A stretch of 64,000 bases of DNA from Labrenzia sp. CE80. GTDB taxonomy: Bacteria > Pseudomonadota > Alphaproteobacteria > Rhizobiales > Stappiaceae. Made by a program: the position numbers and the translations under genes. Shown here one piece after another: positions 8,249 through 17,477 of the stretch. A model generated the notes under the pieces. It saw only the letters and a program-made list of their open reading frames with translations. It was not told where the DNA came from and searched no databases. The stretch is from the NCBI RefSeq assembly GCF_009650605.1, contig NZ_WAJT01000001.1, forward strand, positions 1,116,001 through 1,180,000, read 5' to 3'. Position 1 is the first letter of the stretch. Each line of letters starts with the position of its first letter.

Positions 8249-9229
8249 TTAAGCGGCTTGATTGCGGTTTTGCAAACGCCGTTGATTGATTGTGTTTCGT
8301 TTGATCCTTTCACGTTCGAGCAGGACGGTTTCGCCACGTCCGAAGTAGATATCGGCGGGGGTGAGATTGCCGAGGCTCTCATGGTATCGGTGATGATTGT
8401 AGTGATTGACGAAGCGCTCGATACTCGCGTTGAGGTCACCGGGCAAGAAGTAGTTTTCCAGCAGAATGCGGTTCTTCAAAGTCTGATGCCAGCGTTCAAT
8501 TTTTCCCTGTGTTTGCGGATGATACGGCGCTCCACGAACATGATCCATGCCTTGGTTGTTAAGCCATTCAGCCAGTTCACCAGAGATATAACTCGCACCA
8601 TTGTCTGACAGCAGCCGTGGCTTGTGCCGAACATCGACCTGATCACAGCCGGATGCCTCAAGGGCCAGTTTCAGCGTGTCGGTGACATCGCTTGCCGTCA
8701 TCGTCGTACATAGCTTCCAGGCGACAACGTACCGGGAGAAGTCATCCAGAATGGTCGACAGATAGAACCAACCCCAGCCAATGATCTTTATGTAGGTGAA
8801 GTCAGTCTGCCACATCTGGTTGATGGCTGTGGTCTTGTCTTGGAATTCATCCGCAGCCTTGATGACTACGAAGGCCGGACTGGTGATCAGATCATGGGCC
8901 TTGAGCAGACGATACACCGATGCTTCCGACACGAAGTACTGCTGTGTGTCAGTGAACCGCACCGCCAACTCTCGTGGTGACAACTCGGGCTCTGCCAGGG
9001 CCAGATCAACAATACGATCCCGAATGTCATTCGGGATGCGGTTCCACACTCGTGACGGCTTTGGAGAGCGATCTTCCAGGGCTTCCGGGCCACCTGTCAG
9101 ATATTTATTGTACCAGCGATAGAAGGTAGTGCGGGGGATGCCAAGCATATCAAGTGTCTGTTTGGCAGGAAGGTGGGACTGCTCCACCAGCCGAATGATT
9201 TCGAGCTTCTCTGATGCAGGGTATCTCAT
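8249..9229 (-). CDS. IS3-family transposase OrfB (DDE integrase core)
   Basis: A 326-residue transposase catalytic protein. A helix-turn-helix (LPAKQTLDMLGIPRTTFYRW) is followed by an HTH_21-like region. The rve core has Asp in MWQTDFTYIK, Asp in RLLSDNGASY and Glu in TQGKIERWHQT, giving D-D-(35)-E. The start codon overlaps the OrfA stop by 4 nt (ATGA). This allows translational coupling, in place of the programmed frameshift used by many IS3 members. It appears intact. Confidence 0.93.
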   Translation of the reverse strand: MRYPASEKLEIIRLVEQSHLPAKQTLDMLGIPRTTFYRWYNKYLTGGPEALEDRSPKPSRVWNRIPNDIRDRIVDLALAEPELSPRELAVRFTDTQQYFVSEASVYRLLKAHDLITSPAFVVIKAADEFQDKTTAINQMWQTDFTYIKIIGWGWFYLSTILDDFSRYVVAWKLCTTMTASDVTDTLKLALEASGCDQVDVRHKPRLLSDNGASYISGELAEWLNNQGMDHVRGAPYHPQTQGKIERWHQTLKNRILLENYFLPGDLNASIERFVNHYNHHRYHESLGNLTPADIYFGRGETVLLERERIKRNTINQRRLQNRNQAA

Positions 9230-9600
9230 TCGTCCTCGCCCCCATCCCCGACCATGCTTTTTTTGAGCAACCGCAACTCAAGGGCTTGCTCGGCAACCAC
9301 CTCCTTGAGGTCTCGAGCTTCACTACGCAGATCCTGCACTTCACCTGTGTTGGCTTCCCGGGCAGTATCACCAGCCAAACGCTTGCGGCCAGCTTCCATG
9401 AATTCCTTCGACCAACTGTAGTACTGGCTCTGGGCAATACCTTCCTGGCGACACAGCTCGGCAATGCTGTCTTCGCCGCGAAGGCCAGCAAGCACAATCC
9501 GGATCTTGTCTTCTGAGGAATACCTCTTCCGCGTCTTCCGGCGGATGTCTTTCACTGTACGATCTGCTGCATCCCGATGACGCTCGCTCTTCTGTCTCAT
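9226..9600 (-). CDS. IS3-family transposase OrfA
   Basis: A 124-residue DNA-binding partner of OrfB. The HTH_8-type helix-turn-helix is in YSSEDKIRIVLAGLRGEDS and LCRQEGIAQSQYYSW. A leucine-zipper-like coiled coil (DLKEVVAEQALELRLLKKS) at the C-terminus is typical for OrfA dimerisation. It reads in the same direction as OrfB and lies immediately upstream of it. Confidence 0.92.
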   Translation of the reverse strand: MRQKSERHRDAADRTVKDIRRKTRKRYSSEDKIRIVLAGLRGEDSIAELCRQEGIAQSQYYSWSKEFMEAGRKRLAGDTAREANTGEVQDLRSEARDLKEVVAEQALELRLLKKSMVGDGGEDE

Positions 9601-9686
9601 GCTTCACTCCTGATCAGTGAAAATGAGCCAAAACCTCTCCCTTAAGCAATCAGCTTATCTGGACCCATAAGCGCTGACGGGGAACA

Positions 9687-9986
9687 CTCGAATTCTTACG
9701 TGAATTTCCGTTTCTCGCGTTTGACCATCGGATCTTCCTGTCGCCTCCAGCGCTAACGGAAAGTCCCTCCACTTTCTCCGGGCAAGTCCATTGCTGTCGT
9801 AGTCTTCTTCCAAGCGATAATTCGAGATTAGGCTTCTGCCAATGATGAGACTGGCTGTTAAGGCTTCATGATCGTGACTGGGATTGAAGGCAAAGGAATT
9901 TTAGTTGCAAGTGAGAAACAGTTCAGACGATCCGGTAGCTGCGGTGCAACCGCAGACCACATTTGGCAGGTCCTTGACAGCGGAAC
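9687..9986. other. Gene-poor spacer between IS3 element and tetR
   Basis: I see no credible gene. A 6-bp perfect stem CTGCGG-TGCAA-CCGCAG lies at 9939-9955, just past the tetR stop on the minus strand. It has no T-run, so it is at best a weak terminator. Confidence 0.4.
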
Positions 9987-10574
9987 CTATTCGGATGAAG
10001 CCGCCAAAAGCTGTGCGGCAGACAAAAGCCCCTCCCAGATAATATCGAGGGCCGCAATAAGAGACAGACTTTCTGATTGCTCCCAAAGCCTTATCGCTCG
10101 CTCTGTTACATCTGTGGCGTTGCTTGCGAGCGCGGCCGCAATTTGACGGTCTTTCACACGAGCAAATAGACATTCGGTGAGCTGGTCGCGTTCGGAAGCG
10201 AGAAAGCCATCGAGGATGCCACGTGCCTTTTCATTCGAACGCAGGACGCTTCCCACCATCCTGAGCACAGCTTCATCTTCAGCCAGCGTCTCCATGTGTT
10301 TGTCTAAGAATGCTTTGAGATCTGCCGCCAGCGACGCCGTTCCCGTCTGCAGCGCTTCCATGTCTTCCTCCCGGTAGCCCGGCGGCTCCCCAATCGCAGC
10401 AGCTTCCTTGTTTAAGTAATAGTTGAAAAAGGTCCGCGTGCTGATCCCTGCGGAAGCTGCGATTTCTTCCGTGGTCACGTTTTCAATGCCGCGCTGAACC
10501 ACCAATTTCAACGCGGCTTTCTGGATCTCGCGCGCCGTTTCCAGCCGCCGTCTCTGTCGTAACGAAAGTGTCAT
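9987..10574 (-). CDS. TetR-family regulator, likely repressor of the adjacent RND pump
   Basis: The N-terminal TetR HTH is clear: LETAREIQKAALKLVVQRGI then TTEEIAASAGISTRTFFNYY. A variable C-terminal ligand domain follows, 195 residues in total. I chose ATG 10574 (MTLSLRQRRRLE); the longer open frame to 10688 starts with Cys-rich sequence that does not match the family. The gene is divergent from the efflux operon, and the inverted repeat TTGCA-N5-TGCAA between them is a candidate operator. The inducing ligand is unknown. Confidence 0.88.
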   Translation of the reverse strand: MTLSLRQRRRLETAREIQKAALKLVVQRGIENVTTEEIAASAGISTRTFFNYYLNKEAAAIGEPPGYREEDMEALQTGTASLAADLKAFLDKHMETLAEDEAVLRMVGSVLRSNEKARGILDGFLASERDQLTECLFARVKDRQIAAALASNATDVTERAIRLWEQSESLSLIAALDIIWEGLLSAAQLLAASSE

Positions 10575-10584
10575 CTCCCAATCC

Positions 10585-10599
10585 TTGCATAGTGTGCAA
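10585..10599. promoter_or_regulatory. Candidate TetR operator
   Basis: TTGCA-TAGTG-TGCAA is a perfect inverted repeat 11 bp upstream of the tetR start, in the 77-bp gap between tetR and the membrane-fusion gene. A TetR dimer bound here could block both promoters. Confidence 0.5.
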
Positions 10600-10651
10600 A
10601 TTGTGCGTAGAAGGCAACAAAATCGCAAATTAGTCAAGGATCGAGAAGCAG

Positions 10652-11836
10652 ATGAAGGTCGGCGTTTGGAAAGCGATTTGTGCGACACTCGCCCTGACGG
10701 GGTCTGTCACGATGGCGATTGCCCAAGGTGGACCACCGGGGTCACAAGGGGCGCCATCAGCGCCGATCGAAGTCGGCATCATCGAGTTGACATTGCAAGA
10801 GGTGCCGCGCGTCGTGACCCAGCCAGGGCGTGCTGTTGCATTTCAGGACGTAGAGGTGCGACCACGCGTAGGCGGTGCTGTCGAAGAAATACTCTACACA
10901 CCAGGTCAGGATCTTTCGGTCGGTGACCCGTTGTTCCGGATCGATGATACTTCATATCTCTCAACCGTGGCCTCTGCCCGTGCAAGCTTAGCAACAGCGG
11001 AAGCCAATTTGCCTGTGGCACAAGCTGCATATGATCGCGCGGAACAATTAACTGGCCGAGGCTATACCGAGGCCGAGGTCGAAGCCGCACGCGCGGCTCT
11101 TGCGGAAGCCAAAGCAACATTAGATGCTGCCAAAGCCACGCTGGAATATGCAAGAGCCGAATTATCATGGACGACACTGACGAGTCCGATTGAAGGGCGT
11201 GCCGATGTGGCGACGGTTTCTGTCGGCGATCTTGTGACCGTCGGCCAGTCGGATGAGCTGACGACGATCGTGCGCTCCGACCCGATCTATGTGGACATGA
11301 CGGAAGCGAGCGCACGTATCCTATCTGTCCGCAAGAGCATCATCGAAGGCAGCCTGAAGCAGAACGACGTCCTTCAGGCGACCCTCTTGCTGGAAAATGG
11401 CGACGTTTATCGCGGTACCGGAGAACTGGTTACCCCCGGAAACACCGTATCCACAACGACCGGAACCGTGACCATCCGGTTCAAGTTTGACAACCCCCAG
11501 CACCTGATCATTCCTGGCATGTTCGTCCGCGGCGAGATCGTCCTCGGCACGATGCAGGCCTATCTCGTGCCGCAGCGTGCCGCCACGCGCGGAAAATCGG
11601 GCAGGCTTGCCGTCTACGTCGTGGGCGACGACGGGACGGCACGACAGATTACGTTGGAAGACCAAGGAAGCTATCAGAACGCATGGATCGTCCGCGAAGG
11701 CTTGAAAGAGGGAGACCGGCTGATCGTGGATGGACTGTCCTCCATCCAGGCCGGACAGGCGGTGACACCGGTTCCCGCGATCATAGATGAAGACGGCATT
11801 GTGCACGATGCCGACACCACTGCCGCGGAGGATTGA
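10652..11836 (+). CDS. RND efflux membrane-fusion protein (AcrA/MexA-like)
   Basis: Periplasmic adaptor linking the RND pump to the outer-membrane channel. The leader is hydrophobic (MKVGVWKAICATLALTGSVT, cleaved near AIA-QGG). A biotinyl-lipoyl half-domain (VEVRPRVGGAVEEIL) and an Ala/Glu-rich alpha-hairpin (about residues 100-165) follow, then the second lipoyl half (LTSPIEGRADVATVSVGD) and the beta-barrel/MP domains. Length is 394 residues. There is no lipobox Cys, unlike AcrA. It is first in a three-gene operon; the next gene starts 3 bp later. Confidence 0.93.
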   Translation: MKVGVWKAICATLALTGSVTMAIAQGGPPGSQGAPSAPIEVGIIELTLQEVPRVVTQPGRAVAFQDVEVRPRVGGAVEEILYTPGQDLSVGDPLFRIDDTSYLSTVASARASLATAEANLPVAQAAYDRAEQLTGRGYTEAEVEAARAALAEAKATLDAAKATLEYARAELSWTTLTSPIEGRADVATVSVGDLVTVGQSDELTTIVRSDPIYVDMTEASARILSVRKSIIEGSLKQNDVLQATLLLENGDVYRGTGELVTPGNTVSTTTGTVTIRFKFDNPQHLIIPGMFVRGEIVLGTMQAYLVPQRAATRGKSGRLAVYVVGDDGTARQITLEDQGSYQNAWIVREGLKEGDRLIVDGLSSIQAGQAVTPVPAIIDEDGIVHDADTTAAED

Positions 11837-11839
11837 TCC

Positions 11840-14800
11840 ATGGCCTCATTCTTCATTCACCGCCCCGTCTTTGCCTGGGTGCTTGCCATCGCGACCATGC
11901 TTTTGGGCGCCTACAGCCTCTCCAGCCTGCCGATTTCCCAGTATCCCGACATCGCGCCTACGACGGTGCGTATCACGGCGTCCTACACCGGGGCTTCTGC
12001 CGCGACGGTCGAGAATTCGGTCACGACGGTCATCGAGGACGGGATGACTGGGTTGGATGGCCTGACCTACATGACCTCCTCCTCGAGCGAAGGAACCGCC
12101 AGTATATCCCTGACCTTTGACGACAGCATTGATCCAGATATGGCGCAGGTGCAGGTGCAAAACAAACTGCAATTGGTGGAGTCTCAACTGCCGGATGTGG
12201 TGACGAACCTGGGCATCTCCGTCACCCGCTCGACCACGTCGATCCTCCTCGTCGGTGCGCTCGTTAGCGAGGATGACAGCTATTCCTCGCTGGAACTGGG
12301 CGACATTCTGAGCAGCACGATCCAAGATGCGGTGCAGCGCACGGATGGCGTGGGCTCGGTCAACATATTCGGTACGGAATACGCGATGCGAATCTGGTTG
12401 GACCCTGAGCGCTTGTATCAATACCAATTGACCCCAAACGATGTGACCTCGGCCGTATCCGAGCAGAACACCAACGTCACCGTTGGCAGTCTGGGTGATC
12501 AACCTGTCACCAAAGGCCAGCAGTACACAGTGTCGCTGTCCGCCCAATCCCAGCTTGAATCGGTCGAGGACTTTGAGAACATCCTTTTGAAAACCAAGCC
12601 AGACGGATCGGCGATCTATCTTGCCGATGTCGCTGCGGTCGAGCTGGCCGAGGAAGACTACAGCAGCGTCAGCCGCTTCAACGGCCATCCCGCTGCGGGT
12701 TTTTCCGTAAACCTTTCCAGCGGTGCCAATGCGGTGGATACTGCCGAAGCGGTCCGCGCCGTGGTCGACGGCCTGTCCTCTGCCTTGCCGGCGGGAGTGA
12801 CCGTTGAATACCCCTATGACACCTCGCCCTTTGTCGAAGAGTCTATTGAGCAGGTGTATCAAACACTTATCGAAGCAATCATCCTCGTGTTTCTTGTCAT
12901 GTTTTTGTTTCTGCAAAGCTGGCGGGCGACACTCATTCCGACGATTGCCGTGCCTGTGGTTCTGCTGGGGACGTTTGGCGTGTTGTCGGCCTTTGGTATG
13001 TCGATCAACACCCTCTCCATGTTTGCGCTGGTTTTGGCCATCGGGCTGCTTGTCGATGACGCAATTGTTGTGGTCGAGAATGTCGAGCGGGTGATGGAAG
13101 AAGAGGGGCTCGATGCGGTTGCGGCGACAGAAAAGAGCATGGGCGAAATCTCCACCGCGCTGATCGGGATGGTGATGGTTTTGACTGCGGTGTTCCTGCC
13201 GATGGCCTTCATGGACGGGTCGACCGGGGTGATCTACAAGCAGTTCTCGGTCACGATCATCTCGGCGATGGTGCTGTCGCTGTTCGTGGCACTGATCCTC
13301 ACGCCCGCGATGTGTGCACAGCTTCTCAAGCCGAAGCACGACAAGACCCTCGTAGCACCCTTGCGCTGGTTCAATGCGGGGCTTGATCGGTTGACAGGCG
13401 GCTACGGCACCGTGGTTGAGCGGTTCTCTTTGCGTCCTTTCCGAATGCTGCTGGTCCTGGGGCTTGTGGGTCTGGGCGCTTATTGGGTCTATGACCGCCT
13501 GCCTTCATCATTTCTGCCGACCGAAGATCAGGGCGTTCTGATGGCCATGCTCGAATTGCCGCAAGGATCGACTGTCCAGCAGACGCAACACATGATCACG
13601 CAAATTGAGGAATACCTGCTGACCGAGGAAACTGACATCGTGGACGGTGTCTTTGCCAATGTCGGGTTCAGTTTCAGCGGAACGGGGCAAAACTACGGGA
13701 TGATGTTTTTCCGGCTCAAGGACTACGATGACCGGCCCGGACTGGATGCGGCTGATCTGATGATGCGGACAAACATGAAGTTCTTCCAGTCCCGACTTGG
13801 CAGCGTCTTTGTCCTTCAGCCTCCTGCAATTCAGGGGCTTGGAACCTCCTCCGGCTTCACCATGTATCTCGTCGATCAATCAGGTGCAGGGCTGGATGTC
13901 TTGACTACTGCGGCCGATCAGCTCGTGGCGAATGGACTCCTGGACGGGCGGGTGACCAATCTTCGCGGCAACGATGACGCAACCGAGCCAGCCTTGAAAA
14001 TGAAAATCGACCAGCAGAAGGCCGAGGCGTTGGGTGTGTCCCTATCGGACGTCAACGCAATGCTATCCACCGTGTTTTCAGGTTCATATGTCAACGACTT
14101 CCCCCTTGGAAACGATCTTCGCGAGGTGATCGTTCAGGGCGGCGCCAATTGGCGAATGCAACCAGAGAACATTGATCAATGGCATGTGCGCAATAGCGAC
14201 GCCGAAATGGTCCCGCTTTCGGCATTCCTCAGCCGTGAGTGGGAAACGATCACGCCCAAGCTCTCCAGATATGGTGGCACCCGCGCACTGGAAATTTCTG
14301 GCGAGGCGGCTGCGGGCATTAGTTCCGGCGACGCCATGAACATGATGGAGCAGCTAACTGCCAATCTCGATGGCTCCTATGCCGTCGCCTGGACAGGTCT
14401 GAGCTACCAAGAGAAATTGTCCGGGGATCAGGAAGTCATTCTATACGCGATCTCGGCGCTGGTAGTCTTCCTGTGCCTTGCCGCCCTTTACGAAAGCTGG
14501 ACTGTGCCCTTTGCCGTGATGCTTTCGGTTCCCCTGGGCATCCTGGGCGCTTTGGTGACGACGTGGTACTTCGGCCAGTCGAACGACGTTTATTTCAAGG
14601 TGGGCCTGCTGACTACAATCGGCCTTGCCGCAAGAAACGCCATTCTGATCGTCGAATTTGCGGAATCCCTGCGTTCGCAAGGTAAGACATTACAGGAAGC
14701 GACGACCACGGCGGCCCGCCTGCGTTTGCGCCCCATCCTCATGACTGCGTTGACTTTCGGCATTGGCATTACGCCGCTGGTTCTGGCCTCGGGAGCAGGA

Positions 14801-14947
14801 GCAAATGCCCAAAAGTCCATTGGCACCGGGATGCTCGGCGGGATCGTCTTTTCAGCGGTCATCGGGATCGTGATGGTTCCAGTGTTCTACGTCGCCGTCA
14901 TCAAGGCCACGGAACGGTTCCGTGGCCGAGGGGAGATTGCCCAGTGA
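11840..14947 (+). CDS. RND multidrug efflux permease (AcrB/MexB-like, HAE1)
   Basis: Inner-membrane proton-drug antiporter of 1035 residues, the usual HAE1 size. It starts MASFFIHRPVFAWVLAI. The TM4 proton-relay motif is GLLVDDAIVVVENVERVM. FQSWRATLIP-like and pore-domain sequences are present, along with the second-half repeat LYESWTVPFAVMLSVPLG. In TM10 the usual GL(S/A)AKNAILIVEF reads GLAARNAILIVEF, so the conserved relay Lys (K940 in AcrB) is Arg. Substrates cannot be read from sequence. The gene overlaps the outer-membrane gene by 4 nt (GTGA). Confidence 0.95.
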   Translation: MASFFIHRPVFAWVLAIATMLLGAYSLSSLPISQYPDIAPTTVRITASYTGASAATVENSVTTVIEDGMTGLDGLTYMTSSSSEGTASISLTFDDSIDPDMAQVQVQNKLQLVESQLPDVVTNLGISVTRSTTSILLVGALVSEDDSYSSLELGDILSSTIQDAVQRTDGVGSVNIFGTEYAMRIWLDPERLYQYQLTPNDVTSAVSEQNTNVTVGSLGDQPVTKGQQYTVSLSAQSQLESVEDFENILLKTKPDGSAIYLADVAAVELAEEDYSSVSRFNGHPAAGFSVNLSSGANAVDTAEAVRAVVDGLSSALPAGVTVEYPYDTSPFVEESIEQVYQTLIEAIILVFLVMFLFLQSWRATLIPTIAVPVVLLGTFGVLSAFGMSINTLSMFALVLAIGLLVDDAIVVVENVERVMEEEGLDAVAATEKSMGEISTALIGMVMVLTAVFLPMAFMDGSTGVIYKQFSVTIISAMVLSLFVALILTPAMCAQLLKPKHDKTLVAPLRWFNAGLDRLTGGYGTVVERFSLRPFRMLLVLGLVGLGAYWVYDRLPSSFLPTEDQGVLMAMLELPQGSTVQQTQHMITQIEEYLLTEETDIVDGVFANVGFSFSGTGQNYGMMFFRLKDYDDRPGLDAADLMMRTNMKFFQSRLGSVFVLQPPAIQGLGTSSGFTMYLVDQSGAGLDVLTTAADQLVANGLLDGRVTNLRGNDDATEPALKMKIDQQKAEALGVSLSDVNAMLSTVFSGSYVNDFPLGNDLREVIVQGGANWRMQPENIDQWHVRNSDAEMVPLSAFLSREWETITPKLSRYGGTRALEISGEAAAGISSGDAMNMMEQLTANLDGSYAVAWTGLSYQEKLSGDQEVILYAISALVVFLCLAALYESWTVPFAVMLSVPLGILGALVTTWYFGQSNDVYFKVGLLTTIGLAARNAILIVEFAESLRSQGKTLQEATTTAARLRLRPILMTALTFGIGITPLVLASGAGANAQKSIGTGMLGGIVFSAVIGIVMVPVFYVAVIKATERFRGRGEIAQ

Positions 14948-16302
14948 AAGCCCGTTTCCTCCTGATCGGTCTGCTTGTCGGCAGCTGCGCTGTCGGCCCT
15001 GACTTCGAGCGCCCCGAGGTCGCGCTGGAAACCCGGTTTGTCGGCGGCGATGCCGAGGCGATCGCGGCCGTGGCCTCGGAAAACTGGTGGCTCAGCTACA
15101 ATGACGCGGTGCTCAGCCGGTTTATCACGCGCGGCCTTGCACGGAACCTCGACACGCTTTCGGCGACTGAAGCGATCCGACAGGCACAGGCAGAACTGCG
15201 AGAAACCGGCGTCAACTCTGCCATCGACGGATCGCTGACCGCATCGCGAGAATGGTCCGGCGGCAATGCGATCGACGGCACCAGCATCGTCAACTCGGTT
15301 GATCTGGGGGCGTCGTTGGTCATCGATCTTTTCGGAGGCATCCGGCGCGAGCGTGAGAGCGCGCAGGCCTCGGTTACCGCGGCGCGCGCAGATGCGGAAA
15401 CGATCCGCCTGGCCTGGCTGGCTGAACTGATCTCGGCTTACTCGGATGCACGATATTACCAGGATTCTCTTGCGCTCACCCGCAGCACGATCCGCGCTCG
15501 ACAGGAAACCGTCAACATCACGCAAAGCAAGTATGAGGCAGGAGCGGCAACCGAGTACGAGGTCGCGGAGGCCCGAGCCCTCCTGTCCAACGCACGCGCG
15601 GCCTTGCCACAATATGCGGCGCTGTTTGACGCCCGAGTCTACGCCATCGCCACGTTGTTGAACGAGCCCGCCGGCCCGATCATGACAACGATGCAAAAAG
15701 GTGCCGCGCAATTGCGCACGCCTGGCGGGACCCGGACAGGCGTTCCCGCGGATCTGTTGCGCAACCGGCCCGACGTGCGTAGCGCGGAAGCCGACCTTGC
15801 TGCCGCCGTAGCCGACATCGGCGTGGCTGAAGCCGCGTTGTATCCATCGCTTTCGATCGCCGGCACAGTCGGACGTATCGAAGCGGTGAACTCGTGGAGC
15901 TTCGGGCCGACACTGACACTGCCAATCTTGAATCAGGGCAAGCTCAGGGCAACCCGGGATGCGGCCATCTCGTCCGCGAAGCAATATGAGATCGCCTGGA
16001 GAGCTGCTGTCATGGACGCCGTGGAGGACGTTCAGGTCGCGCAGTCCAATTTAAGCCGCTATCGCCAACGGGCAGCGCTCCTGCGTCAGGCAGCCGACGA
16101 ATACGGTCATGCTCTGAAACTGGCCCAGGAAAATTACCGAAGGGGCGCAATCACGCTTTTGGACCTGCTGGAAACCGATCGGAACACCGCATCAGCACGC
16201 ATTACTGCTGCCTCTGCTGTGAATGACGCAGCGCAGGCCTGGGCAACGTTGAAGCTCGCCACAGGAGCGGGCGCCGCCGGGACGGAAACGGCAAGCAATT
16301 GA
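14944..16302 (+). CDS. NodT-family outer-membrane efflux lipoprotein (TolC/OprM-like)
   Basis: Outer-membrane exit duct of the RND pump. The lipobox leader LLVGSCAVGPDF gives a mature Cys15, and the typical CAVGPDFERPEV start of the NodT/OprM group follows. Two OEP repeats with long alpha-helical segments are present, including the characteristic DLLRNRPDVRSAEADLAAA. Length is 452 residues. It starts with GTG overlapping the permease stop. It completes a tripartite pump operon (10652-16302). Confidence 0.93.
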   Translation: MKARFLLIGLLVGSCAVGPDFERPEVALETRFVGGDAEAIAAVASENWWLSYNDAVLSRFITRGLARNLDTLSATEAIRQAQAELRETGVNSAIDGSLTASREWSGGNAIDGTSIVNSVDLGASLVIDLFGGIRRERESAQASVTAARADAETIRLAWLAELISAYSDARYYQDSLALTRSTIRARQETVNITQSKYEAGAATEYEVAEARALLSNARAALPQYAALFDARVYAIATLLNEPAGPIMTTMQKGAAQLRTPGGTRTGVPADLLRNRPDVRSAEADLAAAVADIGVAEAALYPSLSIAGTVGRIEAVNSWSFGPTLTLPILNQGKLRATRDAAISSAKQYEIAWRAAVMDAVEDVQVAQSNLSRYRQRAALLRQAADEYGHALKLAQENYRRGAITLLDLLETDRNTASARITAASAVNDAAQAWATLKLATGAGAAGTETASN

Positions 16303-16378
16303 CTGGGACAAATGTGGTGAGCTCGATGAGAGAGCAAGCTATCTGCACCAAAACCTCGATTATGAAGGTACGACTTAT

Positions 16379-17107
16379 ATGATGAAACACACTGGGAAAT
16401 TAGCCTTGCTCGTTGCCCTTATCGGTGTGCTAGGGGTAGCATTTTTGCTGTTTGGAGCTCGTTTGGGGCTGTGGGAGCCGACCACGGGTTTCGGTCTCTA
16501 TCGCACCTATCTAAATCCACTCGGCTTGACTGTCGCCGGGTTGGGCGCGCTGGCGTTGGTGATTCACCTTATTCGCAAGGAAAAACGCGGGACAGTTTTA
16601 GGCAGCGTTGCGTTACTAGTGGGGCTAGTCATTCTGACGCCCTTGATCGCCGGTTCGCTCAACCCGCCGCGACGCGCGCCGCCGATCCACGACATCTCGA
16701 CCGATACCGCCAATCCGCCCGCTTTCGAGGTGCTCGATGACAGCCGCGCAGGCGCCCGTAATTCGCTCGAATATGGAGGGTCCGAGGTGGCCGAAATTCA
16801 GGCGATCTCTTATCCGGACATCGCACCCCTAAAAACGGGTTTGGCCGCGGATGCCGCCTATGAACGCGCGCTGGCGGTTGCCCAGGATATGGGGTGGGAC
16901 ATCATCGTTTCGGATACGGAGCGTCGCCGTTTTGAGGCAACCGCGCGTACATCTGTATTTTACTTCGCAGACGATGTTGCGCTTGTCGTGACGCCACAAG
17001 GTGACGGAAGCCGGGTTGACATGCGCAGTGTATCGAGAGTGGGCCGGAGCGATCAAGGCGTCAATGCCGCACGCATCCGCGATTTCCAGCAGAGGTTCGA
17101 TGGATAA
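16379..17107 (+). CDS. DUF1499-domain membrane protein
   Basis: Function unknown. The N-terminus has three hydrophobic stretches (about residues 8-27, 45-62, 72-90). A soluble DUF1499 domain follows, with PPIHDISTDTANPPAF near residue 100 and SVSRVGRSDQGVNAARI at the C-terminus. Length is 242 residues. It lies 76 bp after the efflux operon on the same strand, so it may be cotranscribed or separate transposon cargo. Confidence 0.85.
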   Translation: MMKHTGKLALLVALIGVLGVAFLLFGARLGLWEPTTGFGLYRTYLNPLGLTVAGLGALALVIHLIRKEKRGTVLGSVALLVGLVILTPLIAGSLNPPRRAPPIHDISTDTANPPAFEVLDDSRAGARNSLEYGGSEVAEIQAISYPDIAPLKTGLAADAAYERALAVAQDMGWDIIVSDTERRRFEATARTSVFYFADDVALVVTPQGDGSRVDMRSVSRVGRSDQGVNAARIRDFQQRFDG

Positions 17108-17247
17108 CCTTCGGTCTCGCAGAACGCGGGACCATTACTTCCAACCCTGCTCGAATGTGGACGAACAGAGCTGGCGAACAAGCATGCGCGCACAGCACCT
17201 TGTTGGTCTGAACGAGCCAGCCACCGTGTTCGCAAACAACTCTGCCC

Positions 17248-17427
17248 ATGGCCGATCTGCGCCAGGGCCGCACGAGCTTTGTGATTGCGCATTGCTTGTC
17301 GACCATCTGCGACGCAGACATGATCGTTTATATGGAAAATGGAAATGTGCGCGAGACTGGTACGAACGAGCAACTCATGGAGTTTCAGGGCGGGTACTGG
17401 CGACTCCAGAACGCGGTAAAGAGCTAA
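17248..17427 (+). pseudogene. 3' remnant of an ABC exporter ATPase gene
   Basis: This frame encodes the last 59 residues of an MsbA/LapB-like exporter nucleotide-binding domain: ADLRQGRTSFVIAHCLSTIC then DADMIVYMENGNVRETGT and a GGYWRLQNAVKS tail. The rest of the gene (Walker A, signature, membrane domain) is absent. In the H-loop region the usual AHRLSTIRDAD reads AHCLSTICDAD, two Arg-to-Cys (CGC to TGC) changes consistent with decay. No ribosome-binding site is evident. Confidence 0.7.
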
Positions 17428-17477
17428 CCCATTGAATATTCGACTGCACTTGAACCTACACTACAAAGGATCGACCG

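Larger units (their letters stand above)
8174..9686 (-). mobile_element. IS3-family insertion sequence
   Basis: About 1.5 kb with two overlapping reverse-strand genes (OrfA, OrfB). The ends are long imperfect inverted repeats. The left end reads TGTCCGTCATCAG..., the right end inward reads TGTTCCCCGTCAG..., and similarity continues through CAGATA...GGAGAG...GG-CCAT/TGGCTCAT for about 60 bp. I see no matching target duplication outside 8174 and 9686, so the termini may be off by a few bases or the flanks have rearranged. Confidence 0.75.

Noticed and set aside
11846..13339. 497-codon minus-strand open frame
   Set aside because: Antisense to the RND permease; His/Arg/Gln-rich composition typical of shadow frames.
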